A program made the position numbers and the translations under genes. This document shows positions 1 through 13,186 of a stretch of 64,000 nt of DNA, piece by piece. The notes beneath the pieces were generated by a model, which saw only the letters and a list, made by a program, of their open reading frames with translations, ran no database searches and was not told the DNA's origin. Each line of letters begins with the position of its first letter. The first letter of the stretch is position 1. This DNA comes from Megamerina dolium (lineage: Eukaryota > Arthropoda > Insecta > Diptera > Megamerinidae): assembly GCA_963854835.1 (NCBI GenBank), contig OY978527.1, forward strand, positions 42,668,040-42,732,039. Direction: 5' to 3'.

Positions 1-149
1 TTTCATTTTAACGATCTCATGTATTTAAAGTCCATTGCTAAGAAGAACAACCAGATTAAGTAGAGAATCGTATAAAGCCGAGAGAACGGCGGCCACAAAA
101 CTATGCAGAATGAAGAAGAAAGAAGAAGAAAAGCAAGAGCTCCACTCAC

Positions 150-1847
150 TTGGTACCAAGTTTCAACAGTAAAGACAGTAGAAATTTCTATAAAAACACT
201 CAACAGCAGACAAAACGTTTTCAACCCGGACTAAACACCTGCGAAGACAAAAACAGCACAATTCTGAGCGACGAAGAGTACACTGTAACTGAGCGTTGGA
301 AAGAGTTCTTTCATGAACTATTAGTTAACTGTAACTCAGCGTTGGAAAGAGTTCTTTCATGAACTATATCAACCAGTTTTAACAGAAACCTAAACATCCT
401 AAACATCCACCCCGATGTAAACGATGCTGAGCCAGTGCCGATCCTTGAGGATCTTCACACAACCATCCATAAGGCCCCTGAGGAAGATGAAATCACTGTT
501 GAGCTATTTAAGGCTTTAGACGAAGAAGGACTTCGAATCATTCACCGCTTTATTCTAAGCGTATGGCGTTCAGGGTGTACGCCAGAAGCATGGCGTGTGG
601 GTCTAATACTCTCATTACACAAAAAGGGAAATAAATCAAGCTTGGAAAATTACAAGGGAATTACCCTACTAAATACTACATACAAGATTTTCTCGAGTAT
701 CCTCGCATCCAGGGTCATTGCGGCAGTGGAAAATATTCTCGGAGAATACCAAGATGGTTTTCGCTCAGGTTGATCTACTACCGACCAAATTTTCATGCTT
801 AAGCAAAATCTCGAAAAATGCTATCAATGCAACAAAGATGATCACATACTGTTAATTGATTTTAAACAAGCCTTTGATAACGTCTTCCGTGACAAAATTC
901 CCAATTCCCGTAGCCTTCTCAAACTTTGGTACAAGCCGCAAGCTTACCCCTTTGGTAATAGCAACTTGACAAACACAGTGAGAAAGGTGGTGGTGCAGCA
1001 ATCAGTATCAGCTCCCTTCAATATAACTTGTGGTGTGAAGCAAGGCGATTCGCTCTCTACAGCTGTGTTTAATTTACTTCTGTACTTCGCACACAAATCA
1101 GAAGTTAAAACTGGTAACCTATTCAGCCGCTCAGGGCTTACTATCGCTTATGCTGATTATATTGCCATCGTAACACGGAATAAGCCAAAACGAAACAAAA
1201 GCAGTAGTACTCAGAATAAACGAAAGTAAAACGAATTATTTAAAAATCTCGCGCAGAGGAGAGAGAAGGCGAACTGAAAACTTTGCAGTAGGCTCGTACT
1301 TGTTTGAAGGAGTATCCTGTTTCAAATACTTGGGCTGCCTGATAAATAATGATAACAGCTGCTATGATACAATACAGAAAAGAATTGTGGCTGCAAACAA
1401 AGCATACTTCGCCCATATAAAACTGTTTAAATCTAAACTACTCTCGATGGAACTAAAACTACGGCTATATCAAACAGTAATTCGGCCAGTACTATCGTAT
1501 GGCTGCGAAAACTGGACCTTGACATCTAAAGACGAAATGAGTCTAAAGATTTTTAAGAGAAAAGTGCTCCGTAAAATATTTGGGCCAATACGCAATAAAG
1601 GTGGCTCGAATTGCTGGAATTGTGCAAATGAGAAGATGTCGTAAAATTGGTTAAATCGCAAAGGCTACGATTACGATGGCTTGGACATATTACGAGGATG
1701 GAAGATGGGCGCTCTCAAATATCCAACACTCTAACACTTTTAGCCGACCTGAAAAAACTACAAATTACACACTGGAACACAACTGCCGACAAACGCATCA
1801 AATGGAGGAGGATTATGGACCAAACTAAAGCTCACCCCGAGCTGTAA
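150..1847 (+). pseudogene. Dead reverse transcriptase of the RTE-like element
   Basis: When intact, this protein copies element RNA into DNA at a nicked target. Palm motif A is present as IDFKQAFD (about 858-881), with the first catalytic Asp. The motif C box, normally YADD, reads YADY (about 1150-1161), so a metal-binding Asp is lost. A TGA stop at 771-773 interrupts the frame between GFRSG and STTDQ; the frame then continues unchanged to 1229. It changes frame before 1300 and again near 1645. A 46-bp tandem duplication near 283-367 causes a further frame break. The copy cannot encode an active enzyme. Confidence 0.85.
283..367 (+). repeat. 46-bp tandem duplication inside the RTE ORF
   Basis: The segment beginning CTGTAACTGAGCG at 283 is repeated from 329 with one visible substitution (GAGCG versus CAGCG). 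The period is 46 bp, which is not a multiple of three, so the duplication itself disrupts the reading frame encoding RWKEFFHELL. Confidence 0.9.
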
Positions 1848-1875
1848 TGACTACCTGGTGATGATGATGATGATG

Positions 1876-3212
1876 TATTTAAAATATCTCTTTAGCCTAC
1901 TACTTCAATTCAGAATAAATAATAAAAATAATAAAAAGCCTGAAAACACACCCTTTTTATCAACACTACTGCTGCAATATATTTTACGTGTGTATGGTAT
2001 ATATGTGTGTGTGTGTTCATTTTAAACGCCTGTTAATTAATAATTAATAAGTAAGTAAGCCCCTTGAGGACTTTATTGAAGTTTCACAATATTTTGCTTT
2101 ATTTTTTGTTTTGCGTTTTTTTTTTTCTTTTTTTTTTGGTGCTTTACTACCTACTTGTTCTTCTGTATTTTTTCCTCTTCATTTTGTGTAAGTACATACT
2201 TATACAGGGTTGTATGTAGAGTCGTACAGGCATACATCATTATATCATTATTAAATGAAAACATGCAACTTTGTTGTATTTATTGTTGCTGTTCATAGAC
2301 TTTTCTCCTTTCTACTATATTCCCACTTGAAAGTACATACCTACTGGCAAGCTGACAACAATTTCTAGTGTATGAAGTACATAGTATGTATAAAGTAACA
2401 TCCATAGTATAACAGCATGCGCAAAATTTTGAAATTATTCTCAACAAAATGTTGAACTTATAGGTATAGGCATGTGGATGAGTGTATGTGTGTGTATGGG
2501 TGTGTGTGTATGTGTATTAATGTATAAACTGTGCGCAAACTAAACTTTAAGCACATACTTAAATAAAGTGATACATTGCGCTTAAAGCAAGCATAATTGA
2601 TAGCAAGCGGTAAAGTTGCACACACACACACAGGCACGAATAAATACACTGTATTTATGTATGAATATATTCTGTTATGTGCTTATAAAATATGTACAAT
2701 GTATACTTTTAGGCTTTGTTCAATCATTCGCAACTACACAAAAACACACACAAGCATCTACACATACATATTTATATGTACATATGTTTATGTATCACGA
2801 AGAGTAAATTTAACAAAAGCTAACAGGAGGAGCTACAAAATAAAATTATACTATATACTATATTTTTAAGCTAAATGTTAAATAAATAAATAGCTACAAT
2901 ATTATGAAGATCCCCATATGTAATATTTATCTCTATAACAGCAATTATGTCAATTGTGAGGTTGATAAAGAAACAGCTGGTGTGATTAATTTTTTTAGAG
3001 ATATTTTTAATGTACAAATCTATATGAAATATTTTAGATTTATATATCAATATTGCGCATGGATTCTATAGAAGACACCTAAAAGTATGCAAAGCATCAT
3101 TAATAATCATGTAAGGAAATTCCCAAGATTGCAATTTAATCCGCACATAAAATAATGTATGATTTGTTGATAAAACGGCCAGTTGGAGATTTAGTAAGTA
3201 GTTGCTTTTATA
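1876..3212. other. AT-rich spacer with TG/CA microsatellites
   Basis: No gene is seen. The stretch holds short TG-rich tracts (about 2002-2015 and 2480-2515), a CA tract (about 2618-2632) and T-rich runs near 2117-2140. Short open frames here are made of the repeats (Thr-His and Tyr-Ile strings) and look like chance. Confidence 0.7.
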
Positions 3213-3524
3213 GGTACCGAAGTGGCCAAGCTACGCTTCTAGTGCTGTTGTTCGTCTTAAATATTTGGACAGTTTAAAAGGGACCCACTTATATTAGCCG
3301 GTTTAGAGCGGCATAACCCTTTTTTTTTAGCTTTGTCACAGAGCTCTTTTAGAAGCGTTTTCATGGCAAATTGTTACTGCCGGAAGAATTGCCAATTGTT
3401 TGGTGACAAATGGATACCGTTCGAAAGAAAAATATTTTCAATATAAAAGTTATGCTTCAACCGGGGATTGAAGCCACAACCTACAGATCAGAATGCCAAC
3501 GCAATAAGCATCGAGTTTGGGCAT
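3213..3524 (-). mobile_element. tRNA-headed SINE, copy A (degenerate)
   Basis: The sequence aligns by eye over its whole length with the better preserved copy at 41562-41923. Shared blocks include the CTTCT..CTGTTGT..CGTCTTAAA region, the GGGACC.ACTTAT block, GTTACTGCCGGAAGAATTGC, the CGTTCGAAAGAAAAAT block and the inverted B-box region near 3470-3490. The head (right end on this strand) is diverged. The tail end appears shortened and no target duplication was found. It is a non-coding, Pol III-type retroposon. Confidence 0.75.
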
Positions 3525-3737
3525 CCACATAAACGAAATTACCCTTAACAAAATAAAATAGTAAACACAATATGAAGAACTTATTAAATACATTAGTAAA
3601 TGCATTAGGAAGGAAGGAATACATTACGCTGGTGGACACCTCTAACAAAAATTTTTATATTCACATCAGAGAATCGATCGATCTCACTACCTCATATACA
3701 GAATATTGACACAATAGCCACAGAGATAGGATAGAAA
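3525..3737. other. Short AT-rich spacer
   Basis: Nothing recognised. The right part may be diverged DNA of the RTE fragment that becomes recognisable from about 3750. Confidence 0.4.
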
Positions 3738-4060
3738 ATGTATATTTTAACTATTGCTATTGCCAATATTGACATAGTAAAGCGCATCAAAATCCAGCAG
3801 CTGCGCTGGCTAGGTCATGTCGAGCGAATGGAAGAACACGCTCCAGCTAAGAAGGTGTTATATTCGGAACCCGCTGAAGGACGACGCAGAAGAGGAAGAC
3901 CAAACCTCCGGTGGAAAGACCAAGTACTGGAGAACCTGACGGCGCTTGGAATTTCTAACTGGCGCCAGCTAGCGAAGAACAGAGATGGCTGGCGAAGCAT
4001 GTTATTTTCGGCCTAAATCGATATTCGGTTGTTATGGCCACATAAGTAAGTAAGTAAGTA
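3738..4060 (+). mobile_element. RTE-like LINE, 3' tail fragment with (TAAG)n end
   Basis: The frame 3738-4016 encodes the C-terminal segment typical of RTE-type ORFs: DIVKRIKIQQLRWLGHVERM (about residues 11-30), an Arg-rich GRRRRGRPNLRWKDQV stretch, and a WRQLAKNRDGWR end. The ORF stop is followed by about 25 bp and a TAAG microsatellite at 4043-4060, which marks the 3' terminus. Only the last ~100 residues of the ORF are present, so the copy is strongly 5'-truncated. The 3' end resembles the minus-strand fragment at 43192-43551, so the two probably belong to one family. Confidence 0.8.
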
Positions 4061-4534
4061 TTTAAGATAAAGGTCTGAGACAAATTTCTAAAAATGTGAT
4101 GTTACAAAAGCTAAGTTCATATAATATTGCCATTTGATGGCACTTTGACACTAGCGTGTATAATATACTATATTTAGTCAGAAGAGCGTTAGGTAGCTGA
4201 GTTGGTCAATGTGTTGGTCTCAGAGAAAAAGGTATTTCCACACGGCATCTTCCGTTTGGAATGAGTTAATGTTCTGTAAGAAAATGTAAAACCTTATGCT
4301 TTGACTTCTTTATCCTGGTGATGAGGATAATTATAAGATGTGTCAATTATTGCTAAATAAATATTGTCATCAACGACGTATCTATAAAACTAAATTTCCC
4401 CTTGAATCTGCTGAGAACATCCTGTGTCTATCAGATCTTTAACGTCTGAAATTACGTAATCGAGTATATGAAATTCTTTTCCACAATTATTTCAAAGGGT
4501 AATTATTTCAATGAAGCTACTGTCATATATTTTA
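4061..4534. other. Spacer with an isolated tRNA A-box-like motif
   Basis: No gene is seen. Around 4189-4205 the sequence GGTAGCTGAGTTGG resembles a Pol III A-box, but no B-box follows at a tRNA-like distance, so this is not a tRNA call. Confidence 0.4.
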
Positions 4535-5403
4535 TTGGGTAATTTAAAAAGTATCCGCGGTTTTTTGTTGCTCGTTTGTGTTGATGCTCATATATCGCGT
4601 AACACTAATCCGATGTGTTTGAAAGGTGACATTGCTGATTACATTTTTTGTGAATACTGTTCTGTAAATCGTTGTTCACGTATATAGATTTGAAAATGAT
4701 TCACTGCAAAAATCGATGAAATATTGCAACTGGTGGAACGAGACTGACACGTAAGCTGTCAGGAGATACTGGAGGCACTAAACATCAACTATGTGACAGT
4801 TTGGACTCATAAAAAATTAAGAATTAACGCAAAAAATTTTGATTGGCCGAATTGCCATCAGCAAAGAAATCGAACAATTTTTGAAGCAAATCATTACGGG
4901 CGATGAAAAATGGATTGGGTACGAGAATGTCCATTGCAAACGATCATGGTCAAAGTCCGGTGATCTTTCACAAACGACTTCAGCGCCTAGATTTACATTA
5001 AACAAGGTTATATTGAGTGTTTGGTGTGATTGGAAGGGAATTGTCTATTATCAGCTGCTAAAATCTAGTGAAATGGTTAACGGTTGACCGCTTGAATGAA
5101 AAAATCAAGAAAAAGCGATCAGAATTGCCCAACAGATAAGGATTTGGAGGACAATGCCAGGCCACACAAATATTTTATGACTCGGAACATTTTGACGAAA
5201 CTTGTTTGGGTAATTTTAATGCATCCATTTTTCGATAAACCACAGCAGATCTGTACCGAGATATGAAGTTACCCAAAAAATCACAAAATATCATAGTTAA
5301 TAATGGCCAATATGTACTTGATTAAAATTGATTTTCAATAAAGACAGTTTTTGTTCAAAAATATACCAAAAAAAAACCGCGGATATTTTTTAAATTACCC
5401 CAG
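4535..5403 (+). mobile_element. Mariner-family DNA transposon, internally deleted copy
   Basis: Both ends carry near-identical terminal inverted repeats of about 28-30 bp, left from 4535 and right ending 5403. Each contains GGTAATTTAAAAA, then TATCCGCGG and a T run. Both ends are flanked by TA (4533-4534 and 5404-5405), the usual mariner target duplication. At about 869 bp the copy is well short of a typical 1.25-1.3 kb element. The interior shows transposase fragments in different frames: an N-terminal helix-turn-helix part near 4710-4790 (DEILQLVERD, then EALNINYVTVW) and a catalytic-core part with TGDEKWIGYEN. It could be mobilised only in trans, if at all. Confidence 0.85.
4839..5087 (+). 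pseudogene. Mariner transposase remnant
   Basis: This frame of 82 codons holds the start of the DDE/D catalytic domain. ITGDEKWIGYENVHCKRSW carries the first catalytic Asp in the TGDEKWI box, followed by VWCDWKGIVYYQLL. The second and third catalytic Asp regions are absent or unrecognisable before the right inverted repeat, in keeping with an internal deletion. Upstream, 4710-4830 encodes part of the paired-like DNA-binding region in another frame. The motif style is closest to cecropia-type or Hsmar1-like mariners from memory; the subfamily is not certain. Confidence 0.75.
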
Positions 5404-5796
5404 TATAAACTTAAACAAATGATGGAAACTGCAGAAAAGGAGTTTTGAGGCTAGAAGTGTTCTATGCGCAGCCTTAAATTATATGCAATTGTATTGGATA
5501 ACTATAGTATACTATCCATTTATGCCTACCTATGCTTTTTCGGTGCTCAAGAAAGAAAAAGAAAAAAATAAAGAGAAATGGTAAGCGTTTAATTATTTAT
5601 TTGCCATATTTATTTTATTTTCAACACAAACCTATCTTTTATGTATCTAGAAAAATCCATATAATAGGTTTTCTGTTTTTTTTTTTATACTCATATTTGT
5701 GTATATTAATAGCGCCACGTTAGTTATGCAAACAATTTTGATTATTATTATTCTCTTATTGGATTATTGGTTAGGCGGAGTCGGACATTTCACGCT

Positions 5797-5907
<111 letters not shown>

Positions 5908-8900
5908 ATCTACCGTTCCTTAATACATTCGTTATTTCATTATTGTGAAGGGTTGTTATGAAAATGTTCCACTTACTTTAGAAGAAAATGATGAAGAATA
6001 AATATAAAATATACAGAATATGAAAAAATAACAAAGCAAATAAACAGTTAAATGTTATAATATTTCTACTTTAGGGCCATAATGGGATATCGTTATGGCA
6101 AAATTTTTATTTAACAACTCACTAATGACTCTGAAGGCGAGCCGGATCTAAATGGGCGGTCGCGTACATAACCACTCAACATATATAGCACATATTGAAG
6201 TATCGTAGTAACAAGAGTACGTGTAGCAAATATTCTTGAATAATAGGTACCTTATTACCATTTCATGGTAAATTAAGTCATTCTTCTTGTTTTTTTCTTT
6301 TATGTTTCCACGTTTGCTTAATCTCTTTTTGTAGGTGGAGTAATATGAATATTGTTATAACGCAAAATACTCATGATGTTGTTATAATTATGACAACAAG
6401 GAGGAGTAGCACCAAGTAGAAGTAGAAAGATAATATTATTATAATAAATTGCAAAGATAAAATGCTAATAAATTCAATTAAATACACCAATAAAGCTATG
6501 ATGTAAAATTGATAACAACGTGTTGGCATCGGAAGTTATTGTGTCGATATAAAATTTGTTAGATTAAACATTGATGATAATTACTGATCTGCATTTTTGG
6601 CTTTGATGTCAAACTCTGGTGTGTAGCTGAGGTGGCTCCTTAGATTAAGGCATGACTGAAAGGAAGTTACTTAGATGAATTCGACATTGATGTGAGTGGT
6701 GACATTGTGTCCTACCTCGGAGATTTTATTTTGAAATTTGGACACTAGTGTAGCGTACGTATACTATTATTTCCAATGGTTCAATACAATATTTTATTCA
6801 TGTGAATATGTTATTTATAAAAAACCATATGGGTATTAGACATTCGATGGTTCCATATGCAGTGAGGAGAAACCTCTTAAGCTTAAAACGATAAAAATCT
6901 CTACAATTCAAGTGGTATTATTCCATTTAAAAAAAACAACAACAACAACATTAATAAATAATAATCATAATTTTGATAATAATAATCGTGAAAACAATAT
7001 GACTTTGCTTACATTAATATTAGAATAATACACAGCTAACAAATTGTCCAAGAACTAAAATATTGCTTTAATATTAAATGTTTATGTATAATTCATAGAT
7101 CTCTACGTTATGTATATTGATTTTTGTAAAGGTATTCGAATTATATACAAATTACATATATCAACACCGCGCCTAAAATTATGTCACAGCAAATATATAA
7201 AACAAAATATTACTCGGCGGATGGTCACGCAAATGAGGCAGGCATTTTTGTTAGCAATAAAAATAATTTATTCAAATATTTCACCAGAAAAATAATCAAT
7301 TTTTAGATATTCGTAAATTACTAAATATTTGTATAAATTTTACATTTACAATATTAATACTAAATTTAGATATATTCATCATTAATTAACAGCTAAAATC
7401 CCACCCTCCCCAACGATAGGAAACTTAATGAGAAATAATATAATTTATGCAAATATCAAAATAGAATTAAAAATTGTTTAATTGCATAATAAAAATCGCC
7501 CATATTATAACAATAAAACTGCACATAGCATAGTTGAATATAAACGTAAATTTAAATTTATAATTATTTTTTAAAATAAATATCAACTAATCCTACATGG
7601 GATAAATGTAATGATGAAGCAACAACATTATATGCATTATATGTATATTCACAAAATGGTGCACTTCAAAATCAATAAATTTTAGTTAGATTAGCAAATC
7701 AAAATTAAATTTTTGCATGCACACATAAGCAAGAGCTATATATTCTGAAAGTAGAGCTAAAAAACAAATATTCATGTCCATCCGTTTTTCTTGATCAATT
7801 CGTTCAAAGTTTTTAGACGCAATTTTACATTGGAATATTTTTATTTTTGACTCAGAAAAAAAAATGTAAATAAAACTAAAAAATAGAATTGTAAGAGTAA
7901 TATTAACTAAAAATAATATTGCGTTTTTAAAAATCTTAATTGAATTGATCTAGAAAAATGGCCAGATATGGGTAACTTTTTTTGAGCTCAACTTTCAAAA
8001 TATATAAGTTCCACTCATGTGTGCAAACATGTGCGGGACGATGTATTAGTGCAACAATAATAATATTGTTCATGATTGCTTACCTTTATTTTAAAGAGTT
8101 ATATGATCAATAATAGATTATTAACCTCACCTGTAATAGAAATAAAAATTAGAATTAGCATTATTCGAATATTTTTTAAATATATTTTTAATTTTATTTA
8201 AATTGAATTTTTTAAAATCGACGCTTCCATTAAGAAAATACAAAAGTGTATCTATATTAAAATATTTTATGTACAAATATAAAAAAAAAATAAAATAAAA
8301 AATAAATAGGTGGCACTTGTTTTATCTACTATCCTAAACGATATAATCGTTTATTCACTCACACAACTATATACCAACTCGTGTTCATGATAATATTTTG
8401 GTGTAAATTTTAAACGCCATTACACACACACACACAAGCTCATGCGTTACCATGCGTTTCTGTTTTTGTGTGTATTTTTTTTGTAATTTGTATTTTTTTA
8501 AGGAAATGATATTCGTGAAACCATCAACAATGATAACTGGGGAAAAATACTTTCGGTAAAACCACCATAACGAATGGTATAGGCCAAACACAAGAAATAA
8601 ACCGCACAAGCTCAGTACATTCAAGAATAAATGTCGTAAATAAGAATTTATCATTTCTTCTTTTTTTGTGGGCTTTAACTAGAAGTAGAAAAATATATGA
8701 ACTCGTTTGTATGTACGTAGAAAGAATATCAGCAGCCAAGATTTATACAAAAGGATGTACTAAACAATTTAGTTAGGTTAGGCTTTTTTCTATTTTTTTT
8801 TTCTTTTTGCAAACACAAATATTCGGATCTAATAAGTTGTATTTCTTTTCCCTTAGCACTTTATTTTTCATTTCACATCGTTCTTAAAATATCGCAGATC

Positions 8901-11900
8901 ATAAGCATGCGTAAGCCTCAATTCAACCAAAGCAAAAAAAATAAATGCAAAATAAAATATAGTAGGATATGGTTAAAATTTATTCTTCTATAATTTTGCC
9001 CTAAAAATAAACAAAAACCATCTGCCTTAAGATTAATAAACTTTTGCAAAGGATTCATTTCTTGTTAAAACAATACCTTTGAATTTTTTATTGCACAAAT
9101 ATACCTACAAATATACAAAAAGGTTGAGGAGTGAATATCTAAAGGAAAACATCATCTCTATGAAAAGGGAAAGAAAAGAAAGAGTGTAGCTACCCCAAAA
9201 TACCTAACTTCAGTATGTAATCGTTTGTGTTGAGTACTTACGTAAGCATGTCGAAGGAGAAGTAGATGATTAAATATGGAGCAATGTGATAAAAAAAATT
9301 TCCCAACAAAAAAGATTCCTTTAACAATGTATAAACCTATTGTTATCATTTAATATGAGTTATTATAGGTAGGTGCAAGTAGAGATGTATTTTCCATCTT
9401 CACTCAATTAATTTAATTAAATTTCATCTATGTTTAGTGTTATCAAATATTTCTGTTTTTTGTTTTTTAATTGTTCTAAATATTATCTACTAACATGTAA
9501 AATATTAAAAACAACTTTGTGTTTTTTTTTTTCAAACCGCAATTTCTTTGAAGTTTTAAATGGCGAAATTTGTGTGAATAAGCAGCGAATACGTGGGTAG
9601 AGCAAAATCTCTACAAGAGGCTTGAGTGAAGAATACAAAATGTAAATTTCAATTTCAATTGCTTTAATTAATCTTAAGGTTAAGTGTTAGTTTTTTTAGG
9701 ATCTGAAAAATTAATAATAATTAACTCACTTCAATTGTAATTTAACGTGTAACTGGAATAGCTACACAATAGCACAATATCAAAGGCCACGTTGCTGAGA
9801 GATAGTATTTACAACAATTGCGCATCATTAGTCTAATGTGAATGGTAAAATGAGTGGAAATTCACTCAAATGAGGCATGAAATGTAACAGCTAGGAAGCT
9901 TTAAGTGATAATAGGCAAATTAGATTTTAGACACAAACTCGCTATCGAACTGAAACTAAGTACAAAAGGTTAATTTTAGCAAGGAAGTAATATATCTCAA
10001 AAATGATGTCAGTTATGCATGAAAACAAATCTCTATGGAAGTGGGCCTAATCAATAGAAAATCAAGTCTATCTCTTATACAAGAATATTATATCGTATAT
10101 ATGTTTTCACATTTTAAGCCCCAAAAGTATGAAATTATGAAGCTGAACCTTACTGTACATGATTAAATTTGACAATAAATGTACGGGCTCGAAAATGGGA
10201 AACCAAATCAAACACTTTTGTATGGAAGGTGGGCGAGATTTTCATTCGATTCCGCCCATTTTCAGATATATTAGTTCTTTGCTAAAACAAACCTTACGTA
10301 CTAAGTTTCAGCTTTAAAATTAAAAATGATATTTTTTCCTAAAAAAAATTTATTTGCAATCTTCGTGATTTCTTATGTTCATAAAATTAAAACTGTTGAG
10401 CGTGTTTTATTTTTGGATGCGTTTCTAAAAACCTCCTATCCTTTTATCTGTGGTGGAAATTCTCCGAGAATCTGCATCATACGTGACGACTGCCATCACG
10501 TAATATTTTTAGAGTGTGATATTTCTTCTCGCAGAGTGAGTATAATTTATTAATTGACTAATGAGCCCATTCTTTTCCTTTTCTTTTACTTTTTCTGATG
10601 GCAAATATCATTTTATATGTTTCTAATGGATTCTACATAGGCAAAGACTTCAAGAACAACAACAACAACAGTTCTTTAAAATGCCGAGATATTTTGTTTA
10701 TTAAAATACATTGGTTTGGCCTCGTTCACCACAAAATCCATATGGCAAAATTTCTATTTTAGTGAGGAAATTGCTGCACTAACAGCAGTCGTATTTGAGC
10801 CGATGATTTCAATGAGTCTTAATTAATTTTAAATATGAATTATTAAAAACTGTGATCTTGTGAGGATTTTTTTTTTTGAATAGTGAACTCTTTAGCTTGC
10901 CTGATACCGCCTACTTTGCTACAGTTGAAGCTACATAGTTATGCTATCTGCTATAGTTCCGCTGTGACAATTCCGGGGTGAATGTGTTTAGGGATGATAG
11001 ACTATTTAATGTGTGCAAGCACACTGCTACGAGCATTTAAGAGAAGCTCCATATGTAGATATTATACGCCATTGATTAGAATTGTCAAGAATTACTTTTG
11101 TACAAGTTGCAAGACCATTCCATTCCCATTCCAATCAAGTCATATATCTACCATGGTGTTTGGAATGAAAATACCGGCACGTGTAGACTCATGAGACAAG
11201 TGTACGAATTGAGAATAAATCTTCTTGGAAACTCGAAGGCTCATTCTATGTCTATCACTGTTCAAATAGAAATTTCAGAAATCTCATTGAGAACCTTTGC
11301 GCCAACAAATGCAGACTACCAACTGTTGCAGCCATGCTCATAAATATGTGAATTTCAATAAGACTCTCCAGCGCTTCTGTTGTCTTAAAAAGCATATCCA
11401 TATTGATAGATCCTGTGTAAATGTGCAAGTGAACATGAGAGAATGCATGTAGATGGTTGTGCAAATGGACATGTATATTTTGAGCCTATTACAACGATTG
11501 AGTGAAGCATCATTAACTAGCAATATTATCCCTATAGAATTAAGTCTTTGTGTGTGTGTGTGTGTTCCCACATTGCTATCTAAATGCATATATATGAGGA
11601 CATAATATATAAACATTTATTATACGGAAACATTAGTAAATTATTTCTACGAATACTTACACTTCTGCTAATATGAGACCTTTTGAAATGACAGTTTTCA
11701 TTTTATTTTATTTTTTTTTTTATACTTCACATTTTTCTTATTAAAAGTCCTTCCTTATGATATTTAATATAATAAATTGACTCGACACGACTCAACACTC
11801 AATATTAATCATTATTGCTTTTGTTGCCTTATATTATTCCATTACACACATGCACACACTCACACACATACAAACACATATTCGTACACGCCTGTTTATT

Positions 11901-12285
11901 GGTCATTAATTTTAATTTAGAAGAAAGCTTCATTTTAAGTTATTGTTTTGACATCAAATTTATATGTATTGTTATTAAGGAAATACACGCACATACCGTA
12001 TGTAGGTATATTTTTTTTATACATAGGCTGGCAAATACTACGCACCAAAAATGTATATAAAATGATGAATTTGAAAGTAGTATAAAAAAATAAAAAAATA
12101 TAAATAAAGATGGCAGTTTATTATAAAATGATGATATTTTAGAAAATTTACCTTTAAATAATAAGAGCAATAACAAGAATAGCAACAACAACTGCTGATA
12201 CATATATACCTACTACTATTAAAATATCATTGAACTTAAGGGTGAAGCATTATTTATGATATTCATATAAAACTTAGAAAATACA

Positions 12286-12314
12286 ATGATGATGATGATG
12301 ATGATGATGATGAT
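12286..12314. repeat. (ATG/GAT)n microsatellite
   Basis: About nine to ten perfect trinucleotide units. No LINE coding sequence precedes it, unlike the GAT run at 1860-1875. Confidence 0.95.
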
Positions 12315-12881
12315 ATTGCTAGCAATAATGATGACAATACCAATAACAATAGCAACAACATTAGTAACATCAGTAAGAACATGCCAACCAGCTACAAGCA
12401 AATAATAAATTGCAAGTTAAACATTTTATAGCGTAAACACCACACATACATATTAATTTTATTACTGTTATGGTACTCACTCCTTTCACTATCATTGCCT
12501 CACATATTAGAGTCGACCTCCAGTTCTCATCCTCAAATAGTCACTTATTTTGAGAATGTCCTTTTTTTTTTTGGTTTGTTTTGAAGCAGCAAAATTCAAA
12601 ATACCAAAAATTTATAACATCAAAAGGCCAACCTACCACAAAACCACAAACGAATTAATACATACGAGCATAAGCAATACCACATATTCATATGAATGTA
12701 TATATTGTGGAATCATAAATACGCCTCTCTGAACAAACTAAATACAACTTATATGTGTTTACAGACGTACGTACAAATATATGCGCATATATTCATTTAT
12801 ATTTATCACATAAATACAAATGCACTAGGGATGCCAATTTTAGAGGCTCTTTTTTTTAATAATAAAAAATCAAGCTTTAAA

Positions 12882-13127
12882 TCAAGTTTTAAATCTACCC
12901 GCTCTCCGAAGAAATCGAAGTAGATCCTGTGGTGCTAAAGACCCAAGAGTTTCGTCAGTGCCAAGGACCTCAAACCTGATTCGAGTGTAAGCAGGGCAGA
13001 CACATAAAAAATGGTCTGCCATCTCATCTTCTTCTTCACAGGCTGGGCTAAATGCAATGTCTCCTAGTCCTACCTTTTCCATGTGCTTTGCCCATAGAAA
13101 GTGACCTGTTACCAAGCTGGCTAGCAT
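12882..13127 (-). pseudogene. LINE ORF2 C-terminal Cys/His segment
   Basis: This frame continues the element after a frameshift near 13130-13187. It begins MLASLVTGHFLWAKHM, as in many LINE C-termini (GDCRML..TGH..L..HM). An acidic stretch follows, then ADHFLCVCPAYTRIRFEVLG, which preserves the His and Cys of the common C..C..H..C motif although the first Cys pair is reduced to one (ACEEEDE). It ends LLRFLRRAGRFKT just before the A-rich tail and the left target duplication, so this is the natural end of the ORF. Confidence 0.8.
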
Positions 13128-13186
13128 TCTGCAATCACCTCTAGATAAGAGGAAATAGAACCATTCACCCGATATGTTTTGTCAAC

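Larger units (their letters stand above)
60..1875 (+). mobile_element. RTE-like non-LTR retrotransposon, 5'-incomplete and broken
   Basis: This is a LINE copy carrying the reverse-transcriptase half of its single large ORF. The translated pieces follow the usual order: a basic linker with RNFYK (about 180), a region with RWKEFFHELL (about 295), palm and fingers (435-1229), thumb (1300-1644), and a C-terminal RLRWLGH..RMED segment (about 1665-1705). It ends in a short GAT run at 1860-1875, as is common for RTE-type elements, which end in short tandem repeats rather than poly-A. No endonuclease domain is visible, so the 5' part is missing or lies before the window. The RTE assignment is from motif memory; other clades with the same layout are possible. 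Confidence 0.8.

Noticed and set aside
4187..4230. tRNA-like A-box
   Set aside because: No B-box at tRNA distance and no cloverleaf; at most a decayed SINE head.
6625..6725. GTAGCTGAGGTGG string resembling a tRNA 5' half
   Set aside because: The rest does not fold or match a tRNA, and no B-box is present.
11098..11343. 81-codon plus-strand frame in a more balanced patch
   Set aside because: No family recognised and no supporting splice or start context.
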